From: Bacteroides faecichinchillae JCM 17102
GTDB taxonomy: Bacteria; Bacteroidota; Bacteroidia; Bacteroidales; Bacteroidaceae
NCBI RefSeq assembly: GCF_000614145.1
Contig: NZ_BAKK01000002.1
Coordinates: forward strand, 62,001-126,000
Length of the DNA: 64,000 nucleotides
Reading direction: 5' to 3'
In this document: piece after piece, positions 21,642 through 30,360 of the stretch
How the letters are laid out: every line of letters starts with the position of its first letter
Numbering within the stretch: position 1 is the first letter of the stretch
Notes under the pieces: generated by a model
What the model saw: the letters and a program-made list of their open reading frames with translations, nothing else
What the model was told of the DNA's origin: nothing
Databases searched by the model: none
Translations under genes and position numbers: made by a program

Positions 21642-22082
21642 ATGAAAACACTTTATAAGTTATTATTATTATCCTTCCTGTTTACTTGGACATTTTCATC
21701 TTGTAGCGATGACGATGACGTAACATCCTTAATAAAAGATCCTGTCATAGATACTGTGGCTCCGGTTTCATTGTTACGTGCAGAAGTAACAGAGAATGAA
21801 AACGAACTGCTAGTCAAATGGACGAATCCGATGAACAAAGATGTGTATCGGGTAGAGATTTCTTATTCAGCAGTCACCGCCCGTGCATTTTCCGGGAGTC
21901 CTATACTTGTTGAAGCATCTAAAGGTACCGAAGGAGAAGTACTCATTACTGTACCTTGCTATGATGTCTATACCATTTCTGCAGTAGCCATAAATAAAGC
22001 AGGTATACGCTCCCCCAAAGAAAGTGTAAAGGCAGAACCTTATCTTCCTAAAGCTACGGAATCTGACGACAAAGAAGAATAA
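21642..22082 (+). CDS. Small lipoprotein with fibronectin-III-like fold
   Basis: 146 residues, lipobox FSSC followed by SDDDDV. The body (about 40-130) reads like one fibronectin type III or DUF4959-type domain: ELLVKWTNPMNKDVYRVEISY, then VYTISAVAINKAGIRSP. It is the last gene of the operon, 15 nt after the LamG lipoprotein and followed by a strong terminator. Role unknown; probably a surface accessory protein. Confidence 0.65.
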   Translation: MKTLYKLLLLSFLFTWTFSSCSDDDDVTSLIKDPVIDTVAPVSLLRAEVTENENELLVKWTNPMNKDVYRVEISYSAVTARAFSGSPILVEASKGTEGEVLITVPCYDVYTISAVAINKAGIRSPKESVKAEPYLPKATESDDKEE

Positions 22083-22103
22083 AATATCTGAAATCTAAAA
22101 TAG

Positions 22104-22142
22104 GAACCATCACAGAACTCAATTTTGTGATGGTTCTCTTTT
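22104..22142 (+). terminator. Terminator of the SusCD-type operon
   Basis: Perfect 11-bp stem GAACCATCACA / TGTGATGGTTC with an 11-nt loop, followed by TCTTTT. Confidence 0.8.
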
Positions 22143-22280
22143 ATAAGTACATTCTGATACGGGAAGAAAATACACAAAAAATCTTTCAGAATTTTGGAAT
22201 GACCCGTTTTTACATTGATCCCAAGTTACAAGGAGTAGAAAAGAAAAACGGAGAGAGTTTTTCAACTTTCTCCGCTTCAG

Positions 22281-22364
22281 TACCCAGACCCGGGGTCGAA
22301 CCGGGATGGAAGTGAATCCACTGGTGTTTGAGACCAGCGCGTCTACCGATTCCGCCATCTGGGC
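22281..22364 (-). tRNA. tRNA-Leu (CAA)
   Basis: On the minus strand the 84-nt gene starts GCCCAGATGGCGGAATCGG and has the anticodon loop CTCAAAC (anticodon CAA), a long variable arm typical of leucine tRNAs, and the T-arm loop GGTTCGACCCC. CCA is not encoded. Confidence 0.95.
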
Positions 22365-22527
22365 GCATACTTGATCTCTCAATTGCGGTGCAAAGATACG
22401 ACTTAATTTTAAATTCACAATAGTTTCGCTAAAAAAAGGAGCAAAAATTTATAAAACATATCTGAAACGCTTCTATATTCAGAGAATAAAGTGTACATTA
22501 GCAGAAACTTTAAAAAGAGTCACAATC

Positions 22528-23609
22528 ATGACAGGTAAAGATAATTATTGTGTTATTATGGGGGGCGGTATTGGCAGTCGCTTCTGGCCTTTCAGCGTAA
22601 ATCGTTGCCTAAGCAATTTCTTGATTTCTTCGGAACTGGTCGTTCACTCCTTCAACAAACCTTCGATCGTTTCAAAAAAGTAATTCCAACTGAAAATATT
22701 CTAATTGTCACCAACACTATATATGCTGATTTGGTGAAAGAACAGTTACCTGAACTGGATAAAAGACAAATTCTGTTAGAACCAGCTAGAAGAAATACTG
22801 CACCTTGTATTGCCTGGGCTGCTTACCACATTCGTGCCTTGAATCCAAACGCTAATATTGTAGTAGCTCCTTCGGATCATTTGATTCTGAAAGAAGAAGA
22901 ATTTCTCTCTGCTATCGAAAAAGGATTAGATTTCGTTTCACGTTCCGATAAACTTCTAACATTAGGTATCAAACCTAATCGTCCAGAGACAGGGTATGGA
23001 TATATACAAATTGATGAACCAGCTGGCAATAACTTCTATAAAGTCAAAACATTCACAGAGAAACCTGAATTGGAACTCGCGAAAGTATTTGTAGATAGTG
23101 GTGAGTTCTATTGGAACTCGGGACTCTTTATGTGGAACGTAAATTCAATAATAAAAACCGAAGAACTACTTTTACCTGAACTTGCGTCGAAACTGGCACC
23201 TGGCAAAGATATTTATGGAACTGATAAAGAAGCAGCATTTATTGAAGAAAACTTTCCCGCATGTCCCAATGTATCAATAGATTTTGGTATCATGGAGAAA
23301 GCTGACAACGTATATGTATCTCTAGGAGATTTCGGATGGTCCGACTTAGGTACATGGGGGTCTCTTTACGACTTGTCAGAAAAAGACATGGATGGGAATG
23401 CTGCACTAAGCTGTAACTCCCTAATTTATAATAGCAAAGATAATATAGTGGTTCTCCCTAACAATAAATTAGCCGTTATCGACGGCTTAGAAGGTTATCT
23501 TGTAGCTGAATCAAATAATGTATTATTGATCTGTCCAAAAAATGAAGAACATGCCATCCGCAAATATGTGAACGATGCACAAATGCAATTGGGAGACGAT
23601 TATATTTAA
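22528..23609 (+). CDS. manC: Mannose-1-phosphate guanylyltransferase (frameshifted)
   Basis: The ATG at 22528 gives MTGKDNYCVIMGGGIGSRFWPFS, the nucleotide-binding GGxGxRxWP signature. One C added at C22596 joins it to RKSLPKQFLDFFG, restoring a 360-residue protein. Later motifs fit the family: EPARRNTAPCIAWAA, VVAPSDHLI, FTEKPE and FYWNSGLFMWN. It makes GDP-mannose from GTP and mannose 1-phosphate for GDP-fucose and surface glycans. The C-terminal mannose-isomerase cupin found in long ManC proteins is absent, as is usual for the short form. Confidence 0.88.
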
Positions 23610-23693
23610 TGAATAACTAAAAATGAGGAATGAAGAGTGGTTGTGCATTATATTGCAAAATAGTTCTTCATTCCTCATTCTTAGTTATTCATT
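23608..23693. terminator. 29-bp inverted repeat between convergent genes
   Basis: Arms 23608-23636 and 23665-23693 match at 28 of 29 positions around a 28-nt loop. It starts on the manC stop and ends 18 bp before the end of the acyl-CoA ligase gene. Likely a bidirectional terminator; the unusually long stem also fits a dispersed palindromic element. Confidence 0.6.
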
Positions 23694-23710
23694 TTCAACA
23701 ATCTTTCCCT

Positions 23711-25363
23711 TTAAATGATTTCTATTTCTCGTTCCTTGCAAAGTTGCAAACCTAGATCTTTCAATCTAAACTTCTGAATTTTCCCACTACCAGTCATAGG
23801 GAATTCATCGATAAAGAATATATATTTGGGTATCTTATAGCGGGAAATTTTATTTCTACAAAAATCACGTACATCCGATTCACTTATTTGAGCCCCTTCA
23901 TGCAAGATAATAAACGCACCAACTGCTTCACCATACTTCTTAGAAGGAATACCTGCAACCTGAACATCTTTCACACCCTCAAGCTGATAAAGAAACTCTT
24001 CTATCTCACGAGGATAAATATTCTCACCACCACGTATAATCATATCTTTAATACGCCCAGTAATACGATAGTTCCCATTTTCGTCTTTAATGCCTAAGTC
24101 ACCAGAATGTAAAAAGTTGTTTTTATCAATCACTTCTGCCGTAGCTTCCGGATTCTTATAATAACCTTTCATAGTATTATATCCACGGTTACACATTTCA
24201 CCTTGTACGCCTACCGGGCATTCTTCACCCGTCTCTGGATCAATCACTTTGACTTCTGTAAACTCAAAATCTCGCCCTACAGTATTACAACGTACCTCAA
24301 ACGGATCATCGATGCGTGTGGCCGTCATACCTGGTGCAGCTTCTGTCAAGCCATATACACTGGTGACTTTCATATACATTTTTTCCTCTACCTGCTTCAT
24401 CAATTCCACAGGACACAGTGAACCTGCCATAATGCCCGTACGCAAACAAGACATATCAAATAGATCAAACATAGGATGATTCAATTCAGCAATAAACATA
24501 GTCGGCACACCATAAAGAGCAGTACAACGCTCTTTATGAATGGAAGCCAATACAACCAATGGATCGAAGCGCTCCACCATCACTTGTGTACAACCATGTG
24601 TCAAACAGTTCATAGTAGCCAATACCACACCAAAACAATGGAACAATGGTACACAACAACAAAGTTTATCATCAGCAGTAAACTTCATATGCTCCCCTGT
24701 CAGGAAACCATTGTTACTAATATTGTAATGAGTAAGCATCACGCCTTTCGGAAAACCAGTCGTTCCCGAAGTATACTGCATATTCACCACATCGTGACAA
24801 TCAACTTTACTCTTCATTTCATTCAGCCGATCGTCTTCTACATTATCTCCCAACAATAGAATTTCTGCAGTATTATACATTCCACGATGTTTTTCCTGAC
24901 CGACATAAATCACATTCTTCATATAAGGGAAACGCTCACTTTTCAAATGACCACGTTCACAATTTTTCAGTTCAGGAAGCATTGCATAGGTCATTTGCAC
25001 AAAGTCGCTGTCTTTCTCACCATTGACAATACAAAGAGTGTGCATATCGGAATTCTTACAAAGATATTCCAGTTCAGCCTGCTTATAGTTCGTATTCACA
25101 GTCACATATACTGCACCAATCTTTGCGCAGGCATATAATAATGTCAGCCAATCGGGCACGTTAGCTGCCCAAATACCTACATGCGTACCTCGTTCCACAC
25201 CTATAGCGATCAAACCTTTCGCCATATCGTCTACACGACGATTTAACTGACTCCATGTAAAACGGAGATTGCGGTCGGAATATACAATATATTCTTTATC
25301 GGGAGTTTCTTCGGCCCAGTGTTCCAGCCACTGTCCCAAAGTACAGTTCAAAGTAATTGTCAT
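23711..25363 (-). CDS. AMP-binding acyl-CoA synthetase (fatty-acid ligase type)
   Basis: 550 residues with all ANL-superfamily motifs: [16 protein letters not shown] (P-loop, about 190), YGLTEAAPG (about 340), HSGDLG and [16 protein letters not shown] (about 410-440), and the C-terminal catalytic Lys in TGSGKIQKF. It activates a carboxylic acid with ATP and transfers it to CoA; medium- or long-chain fatty acids are most likely. It lies 35 nt downstream of an XRE-cupin regulator on the same strand, a pairing that suggests autoregulated fatty-acid use or sensing. Confidence 0.88.
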   Translation of the reverse strand: MTITLNCTLGQWLEHWAEETPDKEYIVYSDRNLRFTWSQLNRRVDDMAKGLIAIGVERGTHVGIWAANVPDWLTLLYACAKIGAVYVTVNTNYKQAELEYLCKNSDMHTLCIVNGEKDSDFVQMTYAMLPELKNCERGHLKSERFPYMKNVIYVGQEKHRGMYNTAEILLLGDNVEDDRLNEMKSKVDCHDVVNMQYTSGTTGFPKGVMLTHYNISNNGFLTGEHMKFTADDKLCCCVPLFHCFGVVLATMNCLTHGCTQVMVERFDPLVVLASIHKERCTALYGVPTMFIAELNHPMFDLFDMSCLRTGIMAGSLCPVELMKQVEEKMYMKVTSVYGLTEAAPGMTATRIDDPFEVRCNTVGRDFEFTEVKVIDPETGEECPVGVQGEMCNRGYNTMKGYYKNPEATAEVIDKNNFLHSGDLGIKDENGNYRITGRIKDMIIRGGENIYPREIEEFLYQLEGVKDVQVAGIPSKKYGEAVGAFIILHEGAQISESDVRDFCRNKISRYKIPKYIFFIDEFPMTGSGKIQKFRLKDLGLQLCKEREIEII

Positions 25364-25398
25364 TGGGATTAAATTTAAGATTGATACTTATTACTTAA

Positions 25399-25974
25399 TT
25401 ATACCGGTGTATAAACAACAGCCAATATTTTTGCCGCCTGACCTTCGTATGCATGGACATGATGAGGCACAATAGAATCATAATAGATACTATCACCTTC
25501 CTCCAGTAGATAAGTATGCTTGCCATAACTAATCTCCATCACTCCTTCCATAACCATAATAAACTCTTCACCTTCATGTGATGAAAGTACAAAATCACTA
25601 TCTTCCGTAGGCATCACATCAATGATAAACGGTTCCATGTGGCGGTCTGCTTTCGACTTGGATAAAGAATGGTACTCCATATGCTTACGAGAATGAATCG
25701 CATTATTCGAGAAGCTGATAGCGTCTTTCGCTTCTTTTTTACGGCAAACAACTGGTCCAACTTCATCCTGGTCATCTAAAAAAGTTCCCAAACGAACTCC
25801 CAACACACGTGCTATTTTAATAAGTGGTGCTAGAGAGGGTATATCGATATTCTTTTCAATTCGTTCGATCTGTTCCACAGCTAAACCGGAGCGCTGAGAA
25901 AGCTCTTCAATGGTAATAGTTTTGTCTTCTCGGAGAGCTTTAATTTTTTCTCCTACAATTTTACTTGTATCCAT
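25399..25974 (-). CDS. XRE-family regulator with C-terminal cupin
   Basis: 191 residues. Helix-turn-helix at about 8-62 (IKALREDKTITIEELSQRSG, then RIEKNIDIPSLAPLIKIARVL), linker, and a cupin_2 barrel at about 115-190 (SSHEGEEFIMVMEGVMEI, EEGDSIYYDSIVPHHVHA). Cupin regulators of this type bind a small ligand. It is the first gene of the operon with the acyl-CoA ligase, so an acid or its CoA ester is a reasonable guess for the signal. Confidence 0.85.
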   Translation of the reverse strand: MDTSKIVGEKIKALREDKTITIEELSQRSGLAVEQIERIEKNIDIPSLAPLIKIARVLGVRLGTFLDDQDEVGPVVCRKKEAKDAISFSNNAIHSRKHMEYHSLSKSKADRHMEPFIIDVMPTEDSDFVLSSHEGEEFIMVMEGVMEISYGKHTYLLEEGDSIYYDSIVPHHVHAYEGQAAKILAVVYTPV

Positions 25975-26024
25975 ATTGAAAGTATTTTTGTCTTCAAAGG
26001 TTATAAATTATAATTATTAAGCTG

Positions 26025-26032
26025 CAAAAATA
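26025..26032 (-). promoter_or_regulatory. -7 element TATTTTTG before the XRE-cupin operon
   Basis: TAnnTTTG match on the minus strand, 50 nt before the regulator ATG. Confidence 0.5.
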
Positions 26033-26095
26033 GTAAAATCTTTATTCCATCACAATTATAAGCGTTAAATTCTATCAATCATTCACTACTATAGA

Positions 26096-26131
26096 TACAA
26101 AAAAACCGTTTCTCTTTCTCGAGAAACGGTT
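26096..26131 (-). terminator. Terminator of rpsO
   Basis: Stem AACCGTTTCTC / GAGAAACGGTT; on the minus strand the second arm runs into a T tract. It lies 25 bp past the rpsO stop. Confidence 0.85.
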
Positions 26132-26155
26132 TTCAAACTTTTCGCTGCAAGTAGA

Positions 26156-26425
26156 TTACTTACGCAAACCGAGTTCTTTAATGATACCACGATATCTTTC
26201 GATATCTTTAGCCTTCAGATAGTCGAGCAAGCGACGACGCTTACCTACTAACATTGTTAAAGCTCTCTCTGTACTATAATCTTTTCTGTTGAGCTTCATA
26301 TGCTCAGTCAGATGAGAAATACGGTAGGAAAACAAAGCTATCTGCGCCTCAGCTGAGCCAGTATCAGTGTTAGACTTTCCGTACTTTCCGAAGATTTCTT
26401 GCTTTTTAGCTGCGTCTAAATACAT
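26156..26425 (-). CDS. rpsO: 30S ribosomal protein S15
   Basis: The ATG at 26425 gives 89 residues, the standard length, starting MYLDAAKKQEIFGKYGKS. The S15 signature is clear: TDTGSAEAQIALFSYRISHL, then RKDYSTERALTMLVGKRRRLLDYL. It binds the central domain of 16S rRNA early in small-subunit assembly. The frame is open further upstream but lacks similarity there. Single gene with its own promoter and terminator, divergent from typA. Confidence 0.97.
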   Translation of the reverse strand: MYLDAAKKQEIFGKYGKSNTDTGSAEAQIALFSYRISHLTEHMKLNRKDYSTERALTMLVGKRRRLLDYLKAKDIERYRGIIKELGLRK

Positions 26426-26468
26426 AATTTTTAGAATTTTGATATAGTAAATTGTTCTTTTGAGCGTG

Positions 26469-26476
26469 CAAAGATA
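26469..26476 (-). promoter_or_regulatory. -7 element TATCTTTG before rpsO
   Basis: Exact Bacteroides -7 match on the minus strand, 43 nt before the S15 ATG. Confidence 0.7.
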
Positions 26477-26552
26477 GACATTATCTTTATATCCCACAAC
26501 GTTTTACAGGAAAAAAGTATGTTTATAGCGTATATTTCTAATCCAATTTTAG

Positions 26553-26560
26553 TACCTTTG
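26553..26560 (+). promoter_or_regulatory. -7 element TACCTTTG before typA
   Basis: Exact TAnnTTTG match 21 nt before the ATG at 26582, leaving a very short leader. This supports the downstream start over the longer open frame. Confidence 0.7.
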
Positions 26561-26581
26561 CGCCCAAATAATAGGGATTAT

Positions 26582-28381
26582 ATGCAAAATATTCGAAACA
26601 TTGCAATCATTGCCCATGTCGATCATGGGAAAACAACGCTGGTTGATAAGATGTTATTGGCTGGAAACTTGTTCCGCAGTAACCAAAATAGTGGTGAACT
26701 CATTCTGGATAACAACGATTTGGAACGTGAACGTGGTATAACTATTCTTTCCAAAAATGTATCCATCAATTACAACGGTACTAAAATTAATATCATTGAT
26801 ACTCCGGGGCACAGTGATTTCGGGGGTGAAGTAGAACGTGTCTTGAATATGGCTGATGGTTGTATTCTATTGGTGGATGCCTTTGAAGGCCCGATGCCCC
26901 AGACGCGTTTTGTATTACAAAAAGCACTGGAAATCGGCTTGAAGCCGATTGTAGTAGTAAACAAGGTCGATAAGCCAAACTGTCGTCCGGAAGAAGTTTA
27001 CGAAATGGTATTCGACTTAATGTTCAGTCTGAATGCTTCTGAAGACCAACTCGACTTTCCTGTCATCTACGGTTCTGCCAAAAACAACTGGATGAGTACT
27101 GACTGGAAACAACAGACCGACAGTATCACTCCATTATTAGATTGCATTATCGAAAATATTCCGGCTCCGGAACAATTGGATGGTACTCCGCAAATGCTAA
27201 TCACTTCATTGGATTATTCTTCATACACAGGTCGTATTGCCGTAGGACGTGTTCATCGCGGTACACTGAAAGAAGGTATGAATGTAACACTCGTGAAACG
27301 TAATGGTGATAAGTTCAAAACAAAAATTAAAGAGCTACATGTATTTGAAGGCTTAGGACGCGTCAAAACCGATGAAGTTTCTTCAGGAGACATCTGTGCA
27401 TTGGTAGGTATTGATGGATTTGAAATTGGAGATACAATCTGCGATTATGAAAACCCGGAAGCATTGCCGCCTATTGCAATTGATGAGCCTACAATGAGTA
27501 TGTTATTTACCATTAACGATTCGCCATTCTTTGGCAAAGACGGTAAGTTTGTGACTTCACGTCATATCCATGACCGCCTTACAAAAGAACTCGACAAGAA
27601 TTTGGCTCTACGCGTAAAGAAAAGCGAGGAGGACGGTAAATGGATCGTTTCTGGTCGTGGCGTACTTCACCTTTCTGTGTTAATAGAAACGATGCGTCGT
27701 GAAGGATATGAGTTACAGGTAGGACAGCCTCAGGTTATTTTCAAAGAAATTGACGGAGTAAAATGCGAACCGATTGAAGAACTGACAATCAACGTACCGG
27801 AAGAATATTCAAGCAAGATCATTGATATGGTGACTCGCCGTAAAGGTGAAATGGTAAAAATGGAAAATACCGGTGAACGTATCAATCTGGAATTTAATAT
27901 GCCTTCTCGTGGTATCATCGGTTTGCGTACTAATGTATTGACCGCCTCTGCAGGCGAAGCAATCATGGCTCACCGTTTCAAAGATTATCAGCCATATAAA
28001 GGAGAGATCGAACGTCGTACCAATGGTTCTATGATTGCTATGGAAGGTGGAACAGCTTTTGCTTATGCTATCGACAAATTACAAGACCGAGGTAAGTTCT
28101 TCATTTTCCCACAAGAAAATGTCTATGCCGGTCAGGTAGTAGGTGAACACTCTCACGATAATGACCTGGTGATCAATGTTACCAAGTCAAAGAAACTGAC
28201 CAATATGCGTGCTTCCGGTTCTGACGAAAAGGCTCGTTTGATTCCACCAATACAATTCTCACTGGAAGAAGCTTTGGAATACATCAAAGAAGATGAATAT
28301 GTAGAAGTAACACCGAAAGCAATGCGTATGCGTAAAGTTATTCTAGATGAAATTGAGCGTAAACGCGCTAACAAGATCTAA
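26582..28381 (+). CDS. typA: Translational GTPase TypA/BipA
   Basis: 599 residues from the ATG at 26582, the normal length; the longer frame from 26519 would start before the promoter. G motifs: AHVDHGKTTL (G1), RERGITI (G2), DTPGHSDFGGEV (G3) and NKVDKPNC (G4). Elongation-factor-like domains follow, with the C-terminal TypA region (SRGIIGLRTNVLTASAGEA and GQVVGEHS). It is a ribosome-associated GTPase used in 50S assembly and stress or cold growth. Confidence 0.96.
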   Translation: MQNIRNIAIIAHVDHGKTTLVDKMLLAGNLFRSNQNSGELILDNNDLERERGITILSKNVSINYNGTKINIIDTPGHSDFGGEVERVLNMADGCILLVDAFEGPMPQTRFVLQKALEIGLKPIVVVNKVDKPNCRPEEVYEMVFDLMFSLNASEDQLDFPVIYGSAKNNWMSTDWKQQTDSITPLLDCIIENIPAPEQLDGTPQMLITSLDYSSYTGRIAVGRVHRGTLKEGMNVTLVKRNGDKFKTKIKELHVFEGLGRVKTDEVSSGDICALVGIDGFEIGDTICDYENPEALPPIAIDEPTMSMLFTINDSPFFGKDGKFVTSRHIHDRLTKELDKNLALRVKKSEEDGKWIVSGRGVLHLSVLIETMRREGYELQVGQPQVIFKEIDGVKCEPIEELTINVPEEYSSKIIDMVTRRKGEMVKMENTGERINLEFNMPSRGIIGLRTNVLTASAGEAIMAHRFKDYQPYKGEIERRTNGSMIAMEGGTAFAYAIDKLQDRGKFFIFPQENVYAGQVVGEHSHDNDLVINVTKSKKLTNMRASGSDEKARLIPPIQFSLEEALEYIKEDEYVEVTPKAMRMRKVILDEIERKRANKI

Positions 28382-28408
28382 TAAATAATAACCAAATCAA
28401 TATAAGTG

Positions 28409-28447
28409 ACGGGAGATGGAAAATAACTATCTCCCGTTATTTTTTTC
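28409..28447 (+). terminator. Terminator of typA
   Basis: Perfect 9-bp stem ACGGGAGAT / ATCTCCCGT followed by a TTATTTTTTT tract, 27 bp after the typA stop. Confidence 0.85.
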
Positions 28448-28711
28448 TTTAAAAAGAAAAAGATGTATTTATGACCAACAAAACAAATTGTATTTATGAA
28501 AATAAAAATAATATTTATCCATTCTTGGCATCTTATTCGCTTCTCACAACAAGATAGCAATAAACTAAATCCTATGTGTTAGACACAGCAGCTAAAATAG
28601 TTAGCATGAAGAATATAAATTCTGCCATTCCCACTAATGATTCACTCATTAAAGGGATGAAAGTTACCATATACCATCCACTAACAAAACATCAAGTTAA
28701 TTATTCAGCTT
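28448..28711. other. Intergenic stretch between typA and the MutS-like gene
   Basis: No recognised gene. On the minus strand 28670-28572 there is a 32-codon hydrophobic frame (ends FFMLTILAAVSNT); it could be a small membrane peptide or a remnant, but nothing decides. Confidence 0.3.
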
Positions 28712-30013
28712 TTACAAATTCAATATCTTTTTCACCAACCAATAACCTACTCTTGCTTCCGAGATACCTTTCCGCAATCGATGAGGACAGACGAAACAAT
28801 CTTCTTTGATTTCCGCCTCCATGTAATAAAAACAACAAGAACTATCTTTTTCAAATGCTTTCGCATATTCAAGAATGTGCGTAGAAACAAGAAAATGACA
28901 ATTAGCAAATTCTTTTAATATCTCATTTACCGCAACAGAAGCTTCAAAAGCATCCTTCGCATTTGTGCCACGGAACATTTCATCCAACACGACTAAGCAC
29001 CTCTTACCTTTTCCCGCTTTCTCCAACACCTCTTTAACACGAAGTATCTCTGCCATAAAATGACTTCGTCCGTCTCTCAAAGAATCGGGCAAATTGATTG
29101 AAGTATATATGCCCTCATATAGAGGACAAACCATTGATTTTACTGGAACAGGTAATCCACAATGCGCTAACCAGACAGCCAGAGTCAATGCTTTTAATGT
29201 AGTCGATTTCCCCGCCATATTGGATCCCGTAAAAAGACAGATATTACCTTGGGACATTTCCCAATCATTTACTTGCGCATTCTTCACAAAAGGATGTACT
29301 ACTCCTTCTACCGAGAAATCCATGCTCCAAACAACCTTTGGAGTGCTACAAAGATTTTTTTCTTCAGCAATCCGATGAGCAGTACGGCAAACATCCAACG
29401 TATAAATAACCGACAGCAACTCTTTCAAAGATAGCAAGCGGGTACATCGAAATAAATAATCATATTTATCTATCACATAATTGGAGAATCGGGTATCCTT
29501 ATCAAACGCCTGTTGCAAGACATTTTTCAGTTCAGTTCCATGCAAGATATCCTGTACCAAATCAATCATATCTTTCCAAAGTTGCGGTACAATTTCCTGT
29601 TGCTCTGTAATCCACTTTTCCAAATGATGTAACATTCGAACTATAAGTTTAACCCCTCTACAAACGACATAACGTTGAGAATCATACCTCACAAGACGAT
29701 CAATAATTGTAGCACAAGACATTATAACATTCGCCTCCCTAATCTGGTCACGATAACTCAGGTAATACTCGATAAAGTCCAACTCTTCCTCATTCAAAGG
29801 AAGTTCCGGTAGTGCCCCCCAAGCTATAAGTTTCTGTCTTTTACAGATCATTTCCCAGTCACTCAACGGATACATAATCCATTCCATCATTAAAGATTTC
29901 CCTTGCTTCGTTTCCGTTTTCAGAAACAAAGAAGAAAGGGCTTGTTCGTCCTGTACGCCATCCGTTATACTAAGATCTATGCAAGTTTGCTTATCGGTAT
30001 CCAGATATGTCAT
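28712..30013 (-). CDS. MutS-family ATPase without mismatch-recognition domains
   Basis: 433 residues from the ATG at 30013. A helical core and lever region (about 40-250) precede the MutS ATPase: FTGSNMAGKSTTLKAL (Walker A), CLVVLDEMFRGTNAKDAF (Walker B and signature) and FLVSTHILEY (switch). The N-terminal mismatch-binding and connector domains of true MutS are missing, so it is a MutS-like protein common in Bacteroides rather than the repair MutS. It likely clamps or remodels DNA; substrate unknown. Confidence 0.8.
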   Translation of the reverse strand: MTYLDTDKQTCIDLSITDGVQDEQALSSLFLKTETKQGKSLMMEWIMYPLSDWEMICKRQKLIAWGALPELPLNEEELDFIEYYLSYRDQIREANVIMSCATIIDRLVRYDSQRYVVCRGVKLIVRMLHHLEKWITEQQEIVPQLWKDMIDLVQDILHGTELKNVLQQAFDKDTRFSNYVIDKYDYLFRCTRLLSLKELLSVIYTLDVCRTAHRIAEEKNLCSTPKVVWSMDFSVEGVVHPFVKNAQVNDWEMSQGNICLFTGSNMAGKSTTLKALTLAVWLAHCGLPVPVKSMVCPLYEGIYTSINLPDSLRDGRSHFMAEILRVKEVLEKAGKGKRCLVVLDEMFRGTNAKDAFEASVAVNEILKEFANCHFLVSTHILEYAKAFEKDSSCCFYYMEAEIKEDCFVCPHRLRKGISEARVGYWLVKKILNL

Positions 30014-30055
30014 AAACAATTATATTATAATACGAGAACAATGAATTCTTAATCC

Positions 30056-30316
30056 TCAATATAAAATTAGTCCTACAGAACCCGCCAAACAAAGTTAACA
30101 AAATCGGATGAAGGTTCCATTTCCATGTTATCAGGAAAACTGAAACAAAGTCACTTGAGAAATAGCTACACATCAGTAAACTGTCGTGAAGTCAGCCAAT
30201 GATGATGGTCTACAATCTCATGTTTTATCAATGAAAGCATTGCATATCCACCTCCAATAGTAAACATTCCTATTTTAGCGAAAGTGAAAAAAAAGTTTCA
30301 AGTAATTTATAATCAT
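30056..30316 (-). pseudogene. chrA: Remnant of a chromate transporter (ChrA family)
   Basis: Read on the minus strand, ATG at 30316 after GGAG begins MIINYLKLFF, then TFAKIGMFTIGGGYAMLSL and IKHEIVDHHHWLTSRQFTDV, which is the conserved ChrA N-terminus. The frame breaks in the T8 run and again after FTDV. It is followed by a C-terminal piece (FLITWKWNLHPILLTLFGG) resembling the end of the family, stop near 30056. The middle 100 or so residues are absent, so this is an internally deleted pseudogene of 261 bp. It fills most of the gap between the MutS-like and GH110 genes. Confidence 0.6.
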
Positions 30317-30360
30317 TCTCCAGTCGATGTTCTTTCAATATTAATTTTGTTATCTGTGTA

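Noticed and set aside
23608..23693. CRISPR array or leader
   Set aside because: Only one inverted pair, no regularly spaced direct repeats here or elsewhere in the window, and no cas genes.
24203..25138. Plus-strand frames opposite the acyl-CoA ligase
   Set aside because: No start context or similarity; explained by the strong minus-strand gene.
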